From Saprospiraceae bacterium (GTDB taxonomy: Bacteria > Bacteroidota > Bacteroidia > Chitinophagales > Saprospiraceae): a stretch of 33,222 nt of DNA. Positions 23,550 through 31,229 of the stretch are shown here, in pieces. Numbering within the stretch: the stretch's first letter is position 1; each line of letters opens with the position of its first letter. The notes under the pieces were generated by a model that did no database searches, was not told where the DNA came from, and saw only the letters and a program-made list of their open reading frames with translations. The stretch is taken from positions 1 to 33,222 of the forward strand of contig JAEUUT010000079.1 of NCBI GenBank assembly GCA_016787415.1, written 5' to 3'. Made by a program: the position numbers and the translations under genes.

Positions 23550-26500
23550 TCAATGCTGAATAACCACGCGTGTATTCCGGATAGTGCTGCCATTTACAAA
23601 CTGGAGGATATAGGCGCCAGCCCGAAAGTTTGCCAGATCGAGTTCTATTTTATTGAGGCCTTTTTCAAATGAAATCTGGCGATTGAGCACGGATTGACCA
23701 TTGGCGTCGGACAGCCGCAGGCGCGCCTCTCCATTTTCCGGTGCCTCCAGCACCACAGTGCATCTCCCGGTTGTTGGATTGGGGGTTACTACCAGTTGGC
23801 CCCAGGCGCTGCCTAAAACAGCGCTTTGAATACCTGAATAGGAAAAACTGCCGTCTGTATTCAGCATTTTAAGGCGATAGTAGTAGCGGACACCTTCACG
23901 CACATTTTTATCATCAAAAGAGTATTGGTTGTTGGCCGCGCCTTTGCCGGCCGCCCAGTGTATTTTGCTAAATGAACTGCCGTCCTGTGAACGTTGCAGT
24001 TCGAATCCTGCAAACTGCTGTTCTGCGGCTGTTTTCCAATTGAGCAGGATACTTTTCTGCGTTGCCTGTGCATGAAATGCAAGCAGTTCGAGCGGCAGCG
24101 GCTGGGAAGAATTATTGGTCAGTACGCCTGTAAAACACGAAGGTACATCGGGCATAAACTGTACGGTGTGTGGAATGACGGCCGAAGCCCCTGCATTGTC
24201 GCAGGGCGGAACCATACCACTTTCCCAGTTATGGCAGTCGTACCAGTCACTGGAACCGCCGTTGCTGTTCCAGATGTAAGCAGTGTTTTGGGCCGAAAAA
24301 TCGACCGTATTCACCGTTTCCGGCGCCTCGTAGGTCACCCGCACATAACATTTCTGGCCGGCAGTGGCAGCGCTGGTATTGCGCACCTTAATAGTAATCC
24401 AGCGGGTGACAGCATTGGTAAATGAGCCAGAGATAGAAGTGCCCGAACCGGAATATGTAGCGAACATACCACCCCCAATATCGATCAGATTGCCTGCCAG
24501 GTCATAAAATTCAAGTGTCAGGCTGTTGGCGGGTGTGCCGAGAAACAGGGTGTAGGAAACGCTGGAACCTTGTTTGGAAAAGATTTTGCCCACCACCCGT
24601 TCATTGGGCGAGTTGTTGGGGGTGCGGCCCCCCTGGCCCAGCGACTGGCAATGGCTGTCGCCCAGATCGTCTTCCATTTCCCATTCCTGGGTGGTTGGAA
24701 TGGCAGCATTGGCATACGAATTCAGGTTGATGCCCACCGGCGCCCAGATCGAATAACCATGGTAGTGGGCGCCAAAATCAGCATACGAAGTCGAATAGTC
24801 GTCGTTGTAGCCCGGCGCGCCGTCGTCGGGCCATGCCACTGCGCGGGTTTGGATACGTACGCGGTTGGCGGCAGGGGTACAGCCGTCGGCGCCGGCAGAA
24901 AAAACAGTAGTGGTGGCGCCATATCCGCCCGAATAATCCTGGAGCACAGTTCCCACCGGGAAATCGGTATTGACATACACCTCCTGGTCGGTATCCCAAT
25001 TGTCGGTGACGGCGATGAGGGCTTTTCCGCTTCTTTCGATCACGAGTATATCGTTGTCGGCATTGGCATTGGAGCCACTGCAAGTACCGGTAACGACATT
25101 GTACATGGAACCTTCCGCGCTGCGTACCTTATAGTCGCCGCCTTTAAAATTGAGCGCGCCATGTGCTTTGATGATATTGGCAATATCGGAGTTTTCTGGT
25201 AGATCGACCGCGTTTTCCGGCTGATGAGAAAAACGTTTGCCGGTGTTGGCAATATTAAACAGGTCTTCAAAAAAGACTTGTGGGTTGCCATCCATAGCAC
25301 ACATGGCTGCGTAGGCGGCAGCGAGGCGAGGTTCGGTGATTTCAACGTGGGCCGACAGTTCGTTGCCTGAATCCCAGCCTGTGATATTGCCATTGGCAGC
25401 CTTGATGGGGCGGTAGGTATCGTGGTTGTTGATAAAAGGCACTGTGCGGTGAATACGTTGTCCGCTGATGTCGACATACCGAATACTTTGCTGTGCGCCG
25501 GGGATATTGCCAAGATCGAAGCCGCCATTTCCATAAATCATACCCCGCAACCCGCCACTGCCGTCGTAGGCGCGCAGGTTGAAATCGAAGGTGCCTGCGC
25601 GGTTTTGTACAGCGCTAGTCCAGGCATCGAGGGCGCTGGTGTTGCCCACCCATTCGCCTACGGCAAACATCTGGTTGCCACCATTGGCCCAACCTGCGCC
25701 TTGCTGGAGGTAGTACAGGAAATCTTCAGAAGCGAAGGATGGAAAGTGTTTGACGGCGTCGATGCGCACACCATCATAACCCATTTGTTTTTTGCACCAG
25801 ATGAGCCACTCGCGGGTGTGTTTGCGCATGTAGCCGTTGCCCGATCCTGTGCCGCCATTGCCATACGGCGAATATGTGCTCTGATTGGGGTTGTAGGTCG
25901 CATTACCGCTTAGCCCGAGTGCGCCATCGTAATAGCATACATCCGGGCCGAAGCCTTGCCAGCAGATGGGGTCTGTGTTGGCGTTACAGAGTCCAGAAGT
26001 GCAGCCGTGATCGGAATTGGGGTGAAAGTTCTGGTGGTTTTTGGGAAAACGGCCGATGCGCGACAGGTAGTCGGTAGCCGACTGATCGGTAGCGGGCGTA
26101 GCATAACAACTGTATCGAAAGTTTTTCCAGGTGTCTGTGCATCCTACACTGGGTGCGCTGGGATCCTGCCCGCCGCCGCCATTGTCGCTACCAGCCCCGA
26201 TGACGTGGTTGGGCACAATATCCTGTATTACTTCCACGCCATTGGCGTGCATGACTGCCACCATGCGCAGAAGTTCGTCTTTGGTGCCCAAACGGGTTTT
26301 TACATCGGCTTTCTGGTATTTGTCGCCCAGGTCATAATTGTCGTAAGGCGCATATCCGACACCTTTTTCACCAAAATTCTGGTTTTTGATGGAAGGCGGT
26401 ATCCAGATGGCATCTACACCCATGCCTTTCAGGCGGGGGGCCAGTTCAGTCAGGTAATTGGCCCAGCCATCAATGAAATTATCGTTTTTGTAGTCCCACC

Positions 26501-26600
26501 AGAATCCTTCCAGCAATACCTTTTTTACGGGCGTTTGGGCTTGTAAGGAAATACTGGTGGAAAGAAGAAAGAAGCATGCGAGGGTAAACAAACGATTCAT
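23550..26600 (-). CDS. Secreted GH13 alpha-amylase with T9SS C-terminal domain
   Basis: A 1016-aa secreted glycoside hydrolase from the ATG at 26600, with signal peptide MNRLFTLACFFLLSTSISLQAQ. The TIM-barrel motifs of family GH13 are present: DIVPNH (127-132), GVRIDAVKH with the nucleophile Asp281, GEW with the acid/base Glu316, and NNHD with the transition-state Asp394. VLLEGFWWDYKNDNFIDGW at the N-terminus is the alpha-amylase start. The barrel is followed by a C-terminal beta domain, a jelly-roll-like region (SVSYTLFLGTPANSLTLEFYDLAG), an FN3-like segment (LLAFHAQATQKSILLNWKTAAEQQFAGFELQRS) and a type A T9SS signal (LVVTPNPTTGRCTVVLEAPENG, GAYILQFVNGSTIRNTRVV). It hydrolyses alpha-1,4-glucans outside the cell. 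There is no Sus-type (TonB-linked) partner in the window. The frame is open to 26651, but the signal peptide fixes the start. Confidence 0.93.
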   Translation of the reverse strand: MNRLFTLACFFLLSTSISLQAQTPVKKVLLEGFWWDYKNDNFIDGWANYLTELAPRLKGMGVDAIWIPPSIKNQNFGEKGVGYAPYDNYDLGDKYQKADVKTRLGTKDELLRMVAVMHANGVEVIQDIVPNHVIGAGSDNGGGGQDPSAPSVGCTDTWKNFRYSCYATPATDQSATDYLSRIGRFPKNHQNFHPNSDHGCTSGLCNANTDPICWQGFGPDVCYYDGALGLSGNATYNPNQSTYSPYGNGGTGSGNGYMRKHTREWLIWCKKQMGYDGVRIDAVKHFPSFASEDFLYYLQQGAGWANGGNQMFAVGEWVGNTSALDAWTSAVQNRAGTFDFNLRAYDGSGGLRGMIYGNGGFDLGNIPGAQQSIRYVDISGQRIHRTVPFINNHDTYRPIKAANGNITGWDSGNELSAHVEITEPRLAAAYAAMCAMDGNPQVFFEDLFNIANTGKRFSHQPENAVDLPENSDIANIIKAHGALNFKGGDYKVRSAEGSMYNVVTGTCSGSNANADNDILVIERSGKALIAVTDNWDTDQEVYVNTDFPVGTVLQDYSGGYGATTTVFSAGADGCTPAANRVRIQTRAVAWPDDGAPGYNDDYSTSYADFGAHYHGYSIWAPVGINLNSYANAAIPTTQEWEMEDDLGDSHCQSLGQGGRTPNNSPNERVVGKIFSKQGSSVSYTLFLGTPANSLTLEFYDLAGNLIDIGGGMFATYSGSGTSISGSFTNAVTRWITIKVRNTSAATAGQKCYVRVTYEAPETVNTVDFSAQNTAYIWNSNGGSSDWYDCHNWESGMVPPCDNAGASAVIPHTVQFMPDVPSCFTGVLTNNSSQPLPLELLAFHAQATQKSILLNWKTAAEQQFAGFELQRSQDGSSFSKIHWAAGKGAANNQYSFDDKNVREGVRYYYRLKMLNTDGSFSYSGIQSAVLGSAWGQLVVTPNPTTGRCTVVLEAPENGEARLRLSDANGQSVLNRQISFEKGLNKIELDLANFRAGAYILQFVNGSTIRNTRVVIQH

Positions 26601-26638
26601 GAGAACAAGTTTGAAGTGCGGGAAAACCATGTAAAATG

Positions 26639-26646
26639 CAAAAATA
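26639..26646 (-). promoter_or_regulatory. -7 promoter element of the alpha-amylase gene
   Basis: On the minus strand TATTTTTG (26646 to 26639) matches TAnnTTTG and would give a leader of about 30 nt before the ATG at 26600. No strong -33 box is visible. Confidence 0.45.
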
Positions 26647-26692
26647 GACATTTCAGAGATGTTTACAGGGCATTTATTCCTTCAATTCTGAC

Positions 26693-26753
26693 CGCTGTTT
26701 CCACATTTTCCCACTACCTTTTAAAAATCAATCGCTGTTTCCACTTTCTCCCA
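26693..26753. promoter_or_regulatory. Two MraZ-box-like pairs in inverted orientation
   Basis: CGCTGTTTCCAC is followed by a second half-site twice. TTCCA-N5-TCCCA occurs at 26699-26713 and 26739-26753, which on the minus strand is TGGGA-N5-TGGAA. The two copies are exactly 40 bp apart and share the flank CGCTGTTTCCAC. The spacing matches the MraZ operator near 26991. They lie about 50-110 bp upstream of the amylase promoter element and 240-330 bp upstream of the mraZ promoter. Confidence 0.5.
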
Positions 26754-26784
26754 CATGGCGTTTAGTTTTGTATATTCTTTTTGC

Positions 26785-26820
26785 CTTGTCCACTAATTTT
26801 TACAGTTTTTAATACTTTTG
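26785..26820 (+). promoter_or_regulatory. Possible upstream mraZ promoter
   Basis: CTTG (26785-26788), 24 bp, TACTTTTG (26813-26820). The -7 box is perfect, the spacing slightly long. It would give a leader of about 270 nt. The AT-rich stretch 26821-26980 holds two small stems (GCATTTT/AAAATGC near 26895; ATTGAT-A-ATCAAT near 26920) and no ORF. Confidence 0.35.
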
Positions 26821-26980
26821 TTACACTTGAGGCGAGTGAGAGTAATAGGAAAATTGAAATTTTACTCATTTATCATTTTCTTTTCAAAAAAGTAGCATTT
26901 TTGATAAAATGCGCAAAATATTGATAATCAATGTTTTAAAAATTAACATCAGAAAAATTTCATAAAAAATAATAAAAAAG

Positions 26981-27005
26981 TGTCGTTTTGTGGGAATTTA
27001 TGGGA
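26981..27005 (+). promoter_or_regulatory. MraZ operator: direct repeats TGGGA-N5-TGGGA
   Basis: TGGGA at 26991-26995 and 27001-27005, five bases apart, preceded by a degenerate TGTCG at 26981-26985 that keeps the 10-bp phase. This matches the operator described for E. coli MraZ (direct TGGGN repeats with 5-nt spacers). It lies between the -33 and -7 boxes of the mraZ promoter, so binding should repress the cluster. Confidence 0.6.
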
Positions 27006-27021
27006 AAAGAACTTACGTTTG
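26987..27021 (+). promoter_or_regulatory. Main promoter of the dcw cluster
   Basis: TTTG (26987-26990), 23 bp, TACGTTTG (27014-27021) fits the Bacteroidota consensus. Transcription would begin near 27027 and give a leader of about 70 nt before the mraZ ATG. Confidence 0.6.
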
Positions 27022-27041
27022 TGCCAGTGAATTGGTGATCT

Positions 27042-27091
27042 GTCCCACACGGTATCCCGGTTTACTTAGCAGAAATAGTTAGTCCCACACG
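27042..27091 (+). promoter_or_regulatory. Duplicated GTCCCACACG decamer in the mraZ leader
   Basis: GTCCCACACG occurs at 27042-27051 and again at 27082-27091, 40 bp apart, the second copy ending 5 nt before the mraZ start codon. Each contains TCCCA, the reverse of a TGGGA half-site, so these may be further MraZ contacts or a translational element. Confidence 0.4.
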
Positions 27092-27096
27092 AAAGA

Positions 27097-27588
27097 ATGC
27101 AACTCATTGGCGAGTATCCCGTTGCCCTTGATGACAAGGGCCGTATGCGCCTTCCAACTGCGCTACTCCGTCAGTTGTCTGCCCAGGCGGCAGACGCCGG
27201 CGAAGAGGCGACGTATGAGTTTGTAGTAAACAGGGGTTTTGAGAAGTGTCTCACACTCTACCCCAAACCGGTCTGGGATGGCATATCTGCCAGGTTAAGC
27301 CGTCTCAATCGTTTTAATGACCGGAACCGCGCCTTTGTACGCTCCTTTTACCTCGGAGCATACCCTGTCAATACCGATAGCGCGGATCGGATTCTGTTAC
27401 AAAAACCATTGCTGGACTACGCGGGCATCACCAAGGAAGCCATTCTCCTTGCGATGGACGACCGGATTGAAATCTGGTCGCCAGAGCAACACACTTCGAT
27501 GGCTACGTTCGATCCCAACGCCTTTGCCGATCTGGCAAATGACGTGATGGGCGGCGGCGCCGAAGGAGTAGGGGATATTGAACTGTAA
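27097..27588 (+). CDS. mraZ: Transcriptional regulator MraZ
   Basis: A 163-aa protein with the duplicated SpoVT/AbrB-like domains of MraZ. The first DxxxR motif is LDDKGRMRLP near residue 13. The second is NTDSADRILLQKPLLDYAGI near residue 92, followed by ILLAMDDRIEIWSPEQ (normally ...V.I.G..D.IEIW). GEYPVALDDKGR is the family start. MraZ forms ring-shaped oligomers that bind direct TGGGN-type repeats before its own gene and represses the dcw operon in E. coli. Here the gene is first in the cluster and its promoter has exactly such a repeat, which supports autoregulation. A 79-nt gap separates it from rsmH. Confidence 0.97.
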   Translation: MQLIGEYPVALDDKGRMRLPTALLRQLSAQAADAGEEATYEFVVNRGFEKCLTLYPKPVWDGISARLSRLNRFNDRNRAFVRSFYLGAYPVNTDSADRILLQKPLLDYAGITKEAILLAMDDRIEIWSPEQHTSMATFDPNAFADLANDVMGGGAEGVGDIEL

Positions 27589-27667
27589 AGTTGCTTTGTT
27601 GGTCCGATCACCTGCATAAACAGGGCGGCCACACATCGCAGCATTACTTGCAAGCAATACCGAAACG

Positions 27668-28576
27668 ATGTACCACGCGTCTGTTCTTCTTCATGAATCA
27701 GTTGATGCACTGGGTGTTACACCCGGCGGAATCTACGTGGATGCTACGTTCGGTGGCGGCGGACATACCCGCCTCCTGCTTGAAAAACTGCGTGGCAAAG
27801 GCCACCTGTATGCATTTGACCAGGATACGGATGCTGCACAAAATGCAGCGGAATTTGCCGGCGACCCAGCCTTTACGTTCCTGCACTCCAATTTCCGTTT
27901 TCTCAAACGGCAATTGCGCGCAGAAGTAATTCGGCCTGGTTCGGTGCAAGGCATTCTCGCCGACCTCGGGGTGAGCAGTTACCAATTAGATACGGCCGAA
28001 CGCGGATTTTCCTACCGTTTTCAGGCCGATCTGGATATGCGTATGAACCAACAGGAAGGCCCGACCGCCGCTGATGTGCTGAATACCTATAATGCAGAAG
28101 CATTGCAGCGGATGTTCAGCGAACTTGGCGAGGTGCGCAATGCCAAAACGCTGGCGCTTGCGGTAGTGCGCAGCCGCGAGGCCAGGCCGTTTCAAACAAC
28201 CAACGACCTGACCGAACTCTGCGGACAGCACCTGATGGGTGAACGCATGCGCTACCTCTCGCAGGTGTTTCAGGCGCTGCGTATGGAAGTGAACGACGAA
28301 CTGGGCGCACTGCACGATTTTCTGAAAGACGCCTATGAAATGCTGGCGCCGGGTGGCCGACTTGCGATCATCACCTTTCACTCCCTCGAAGATCGGATGG
28401 TGAAGAACTTTTTGAAAACAGGCAATGTGGAAGGCGAACCGGACAAGGATTTCTATGGCAATATCACACGCCCCTGGGAATTGCTCACGAAAAAACCGAT
28501 AGAACCCTCCGACGCGGAATTGAAAATCAACAACCGCGCAAGAAGTTCGAAACTGCGGATCGCGAAAAAGAGGTGA
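27668..28576 (+). CDS. rsmH: 16S rRNA (cytosine(1402)-N(4))-methyltransferase RsmH
   Basis: RsmH (formerly MraW) methylates N4 of C1402 in the ribosomal decoding centre. The 302-aa protein starts MYHASVLLHESVDAL, followed by the SAM-binding YVDATFGGGGHTRLLL (about 21-36), LADLGVSSYQLDTAERGFSY and the C-terminal AIITFHSLEDRMVKNFLK and NNRARSSKLRIAKK blocks, all diagnostic. It is second in the dcw cluster, as in most bacteria. Its stop codon (28574-28576) lies inside the first heptad of a GGTGAGA/AGTGAGT array. Confidence 0.98.
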   Translation: MYHASVLLHESVDALGVTPGGIYVDATFGGGGHTRLLLEKLRGKGHLYAFDQDTDAAQNAAEFAGDPAFTFLHSNFRFLKRQLRAEVIRPGSVQGILADLGVSSYQLDTAERGFSYRFQADLDMRMNQQEGPTAADVLNTYNAEALQRMFSELGEVRNAKTLALAVVRSREARPFQTTNDLTELCGQHLMGERMRYLSQVFQALRMEVNDELGALHDFLKDAYEMLAPGGRLAIITFHSLEDRMVKNFLKTGNVEGEPDKDFYGNITRPWELLTKKPIEPSDAELKINNRARSSKLRIAKKR

Positions 28577-28610
28577 GAAGTGAGTGGTGAGTAGTGAGTA
28601 GTGAGTAGTA
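28572..28610 (+). repeat. Heptad array after rsmH (GTGAGTA units)
   Basis: GGTGAGA, AGTGAGT, GGTGAGT, AGTGAGT, AGTGAGT and a partial unit in exact 7-nt phase, starting in the rsmH stop region. A 20-nt part (28580-28599) is perfectly complementary to 29031-29050 on the other side of ftsL. Confidence 0.85.
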
Positions 28611-28633
28611 ACTTACAAATGCTTGATAATGAA

Positions 28634-28665
28634 CCCCTAATAACTAATAACCGATAACTGATAAC
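28634..28665 (+). repeat. CCCC plus four ATAAC heptads in the ftsL leader
   Basis: CCCC (28634-28637), then TAATAAC, TAATAAC, CGATAAC, TGATAAC and six A bases before the ATG at 28672. The layout and distances are identical to those before lysS. Confidence 0.7.
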
Positions 28666-28671
28666 AAAAAA

Positions 28672-28980
28672 ATGGCGAACAAACTGCTTGCGGCATTCAA
28701 TGTCAGTCATAAAACGACTGAACTGGTATTCGGCAACTTTTCGTACCTGCTGTTCCTGGGTTTCCTGGGCATCGTGTACATCGCCAATGCGCATTTCGCC
28801 GAAAAAAATGTACGCGAAATTCAACGCATTCAGAAAGAAATAAAGGAACTGAAATGGGAATACACTTCCATCAAAAGTGAAACCATGTACAAATCCATGC
28901 AAAGTCAGATGGACGAAAGCCTCGAGCCCGTCGGACTCGACCTGGAGAATAAAGGACCGAAAGTTATTGAAGTGAAGTAA
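28672..28980 (+). CDS. ftsL: FtsL-like cell division protein
   Basis: A 102-aa bitopic membrane protein. After a short cytoplasmic part there is one hydrophobic helix (FSYLLFLGFLGIVYIANAHFA, about 23-43), then a coiled-coil-like stretch (EKNVREIQRIQKEIKELKWEYTSIKSETMY) and a short tail ending in KGPKVIEVK. This is the layout of FtsL-like proteins that Bacteroidota keep between rsmH and ftsI; FtsL-type proteins form a complex with FtsB/FtsQ that activates FtsWI septal synthesis. Sequence similarity to E. coli FtsL is low, so identity rests on position and architecture. It lies between two complementary heptad arrays. Confidence 0.88.
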   Translation: MANKLLAAFNVSHKTTELVFGNFSYLLFLGFLGIVYIANAHFAEKNVREIQRIQKEIKELKWEYTSIKSETMYKSMQSQMDESLEPVGLDLENKGPKVIEVK

Positions 28981-29057
28981 GGGGCAAAAGGCAAAAGGCA
29001 AGAGGCACCACTCACCACTCACCACTCACCACTCACTACTCACCACTCACCACTCAC
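28981..29057 (+). repeat. Eleven in-phase heptads filling the ftsL-ftsI spacer
   Basis: From the base after the ftsL stop: GGGGCAA, AAGGCAA, AAGGCAA, GAGGCAC, four CACTCAC, TACTCAC, two CACTCAC, then T and the ftsI ATG. The entire 78-nt spacer is 11 heptads plus one base, with a switch of unit type in the fourth heptad. Confidence 0.95.
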
Positions 29058-29058
29058 T

Positions 29059-31203
29059 ATGCTGAATATCAAAAACGAAGTTCTGGTTCGAGTGTACGCA
29101 GTAGCGGCACTGGTCCTGCTCGTGGCTGTAGCGATATTCATGCAATTGTTTCGACTGACGGTGACGGATGCGCCCAAATGGGAAGCCAAAGCCGACAGCC
29201 TGTACGTGAAATTTGTGGATGCACCGTCGCAGCGCGGCAACATCCTGGCCGACGACGGAAGTTTGCTGGCTACTTCGCTGCCGTTCTTTGACATACATTT
29301 TGATGCAAAAGCCGAAGGCCTGACCGACGAAATCTTTAACCAGCAGGCCGTCGACAGCCTCGCATGGCTGCTGTCGACGTACGTGGATCAGCAATACACG
29401 CCGGGCGCCTGGCGCGATTTTTTGGATACGCTGCGCAAATCGCCGCCCGATACCAAAGGCATCCGGTATGTGCCCATTGCCAAGGATTTTCCTTACAATA
29501 AAGCCTTGATAGTCAAGAATTTCCCCATCTTCAGAGAAGGGCGGTTCAAAGGCGGGTTTATCATGGAACAAACCAACCGGCGCGAACGGCCTTTCAAATT
29601 GCTGGCCCAACGCACCATCGGTTACACCCGCGAAGGCGCGCTGCCGGTAGGCCTGGAGGGCAGTTTCAACAACGTGCTGGAAGGCAAGGAAGGCAAACAA
29701 CTCATGATCCGCGTTCCGGGCGACATTTACATCCCCGTCAATGACCTGGCAGAAATAGAACCCGAGGCGGGCGACGACGTGGTGACCACGCTGGACATCA
29801 ATATCCAGGATGTGGCGGAAAATGCCTTGCTCAATGCCTGTAAAACGCACAATGCCGACCACGGCTGCGCCATCGTTATGGAAGTGAAAACCGGCAAAAT
29901 TCGCGCCATGGCCAATATCGGCCGTACGCCCGAGGGCTGGTGGGAAACCTATAACTACGCCGTGGGCGAGCGCGTAGAGCCCGGCTCCATGTTCAAACTG
30001 CCCACGTTCATGGCTATGATGGAGGCCGGCGAACTGGACAACCTGGATGAAAAAATACCCGTTTACGGCGGTAAAGTGAAGATATACGACGAGGAATTGC
30101 AGGATGCCGAACCGCATGGCATGGATTCGATGAGTATAAAAGAGGTGTTTGCCCGCTCGTCTAATGTAGGCACGGCCACCCTGGCGATGAAGTTTTTCAA
30201 GCCAAATCCAGCCGCTTTTGTCGAGCAAATCCGCGATTTCGGGCTCGATTTGCCAACCAACATAGAACTCGGCGGCGAAGAAGCGCCCATTATCAAGAAC
30301 CCGAAAGACCCCAAAAGCGAATGGTCGGGCACCTCGCTTCCCTGGATGAGTATTGGGTACGAATTGCTGCTGACGCCATTGCAAATGTTGACATTTTACA
30401 ACGCCGTTGCCAACGACGGCCGCATGATGAAACCCTATATCGTGCAGCGCACCGAACGCTACGGCGAAGTAGTAAAAGAGTTCAGGCCAACGGTGGTAAA
30501 ACGCAGTATTGCTTCGAAAAGCACCCTGACCCGCGCCAAAGAACTGTTGAAACTGGTGGTTTCCAAAGGTACGGCCCACAGCATCGAGTCGCCCTACTTT
30601 GCTATTGCAGGCAAAACGGGCACCGCCCAGTTGAACTACCACAAATTCCGCGCCTCCAAAGGCATTCGCCACCAGGCAGGGTTTTGCGGGTTTTTCCCGG
30701 CCGACAATCCGGTATATTCCTGCATCGTCGTGATTAGCGAACCCGAACGAGGCGGCTATCATGGCGCAGAAGTGGCAGCGCCGGTATTTCGGGCTATTGC
30801 AGACAAATGCTTTGCGATGAAAGCCGATTTGCACGAGCCGATTAATAAAAACGACCGGCCCAAACTGGCTACGGCACAACTGCCAACGTATGACGCCGGC
30901 GCTACCGAAGACCTGCGCAAAGGACTGAAATGGCTGGGGCTCGATTATTACCGCGAACCTGACCTGCCCGAATGGTCGGTCATCACGGCCGAACGGGGCG
31001 ACTCGCTGCTGATTCAGCACCGCACGGTACCCGACAAAACCATCCCTTCCGTGATTGGAATGGGCCTGAAAGATGCCATTTACCTGCTCGAAAACCGCGG
31101 TTGCCGCGTGCGCGTGCAGGGAGTTGGCAAAGTACGACAACAAAGCCTGGCGCCCGGCACACGCGCCAATGGAAACCAGATATGCACCCTTTTCCTCGAA
31201 TAA
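29059..31203 (+). CDS. ftsI: Septal peptidoglycan transpeptidase FtsI (PBP3) with PASTA domain
   Basis: A monofunctional class B penicillin-binding protein that cross-links septal peptidoglycan with FtsW. The 714-aa protein has a short cytoplasmic tail, one membrane helix (about 12-32, AVAALVLLVAVAIFMQLF), the dimerisation region (RGNILADDGSLLATSLPFFD) and the transpeptidase domain. Active-site motifs are SMFK (Ser310, Lys313), SSN (367-369) and KTG (519-521). RRERPFKLLAQRTIGYTREG and NVLEGKEGKQLM are typical of the pedestal. After the catalytic domain comes a C-terminal PASTA-like unit (about 660-714; TIPSVIGMGLKDAIYLLENRGCRVRV), as in many Bacteroidota FtsI proteins. It is fourth in the dcw cluster, 26 nt before murE. 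A 698-aa minus-strand ORF over this gene is a codon shadow. Confidence 0.97.
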   Translation: MLNIKNEVLVRVYAVAALVLLVAVAIFMQLFRLTVTDAPKWEAKADSLYVKFVDAPSQRGNILADDGSLLATSLPFFDIHFDAKAEGLTDEIFNQQAVDSLAWLLSTYVDQQYTPGAWRDFLDTLRKSPPDTKGIRYVPIAKDFPYNKALIVKNFPIFREGRFKGGFIMEQTNRRERPFKLLAQRTIGYTREGALPVGLEGSFNNVLEGKEGKQLMIRVPGDIYIPVNDLAEIEPEAGDDVVTTLDINIQDVAENALLNACKTHNADHGCAIVMEVKTGKIRAMANIGRTPEGWWETYNYAVGERVEPGSMFKLPTFMAMMEAGELDNLDEKIPVYGGKVKIYDEELQDAEPHGMDSMSIKEVFARSSNVGTATLAMKFFKPNPAAFVEQIRDFGLDLPTNIELGGEEAPIIKNPKDPKSEWSGTSLPWMSIGYELLLTPLQMLTFYNAVANDGRMMKPYIVQRTERYGEVVKEFRPTVVKRSIASKSTLTRAKELLKLVVSKGTAHSIESPYFAIAGKTGTAQLNYHKFRASKGIRHQAGFCGFFPADNPVYSCIVVISEPERGGYHGAEVAAPVFRAIADKCFAMKADLHEPINKNDRPKLATAQLPTYDAGATEDLRKGLKWLGLDYYREPDLPEWSVITAERGDSLLIQHRTVPDKTIPSVIGMGLKDAIYLLENRGCRVRVQGVGKVRQQSLAPGTRANGNQICTLFLE

Positions 31204-31229
31204 ACCGCCGACAACAATAAACAGGAATT

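Noticed and set aside
28572..29057. Heptad arrays read as a CRISPR array
   Set aside because: Units are 7 nt and contiguous, with no unique spacers, no long repeats and no cas genes in the window.
29047..31143. 698-aa minus-strand ORF antisense to ftsI
   Set aside because: It exactly shadows a well-supported ftsI with active-site motifs; its composition (His, Phe, Gly, Val rich) is that of reverse-complemented coding DNA.
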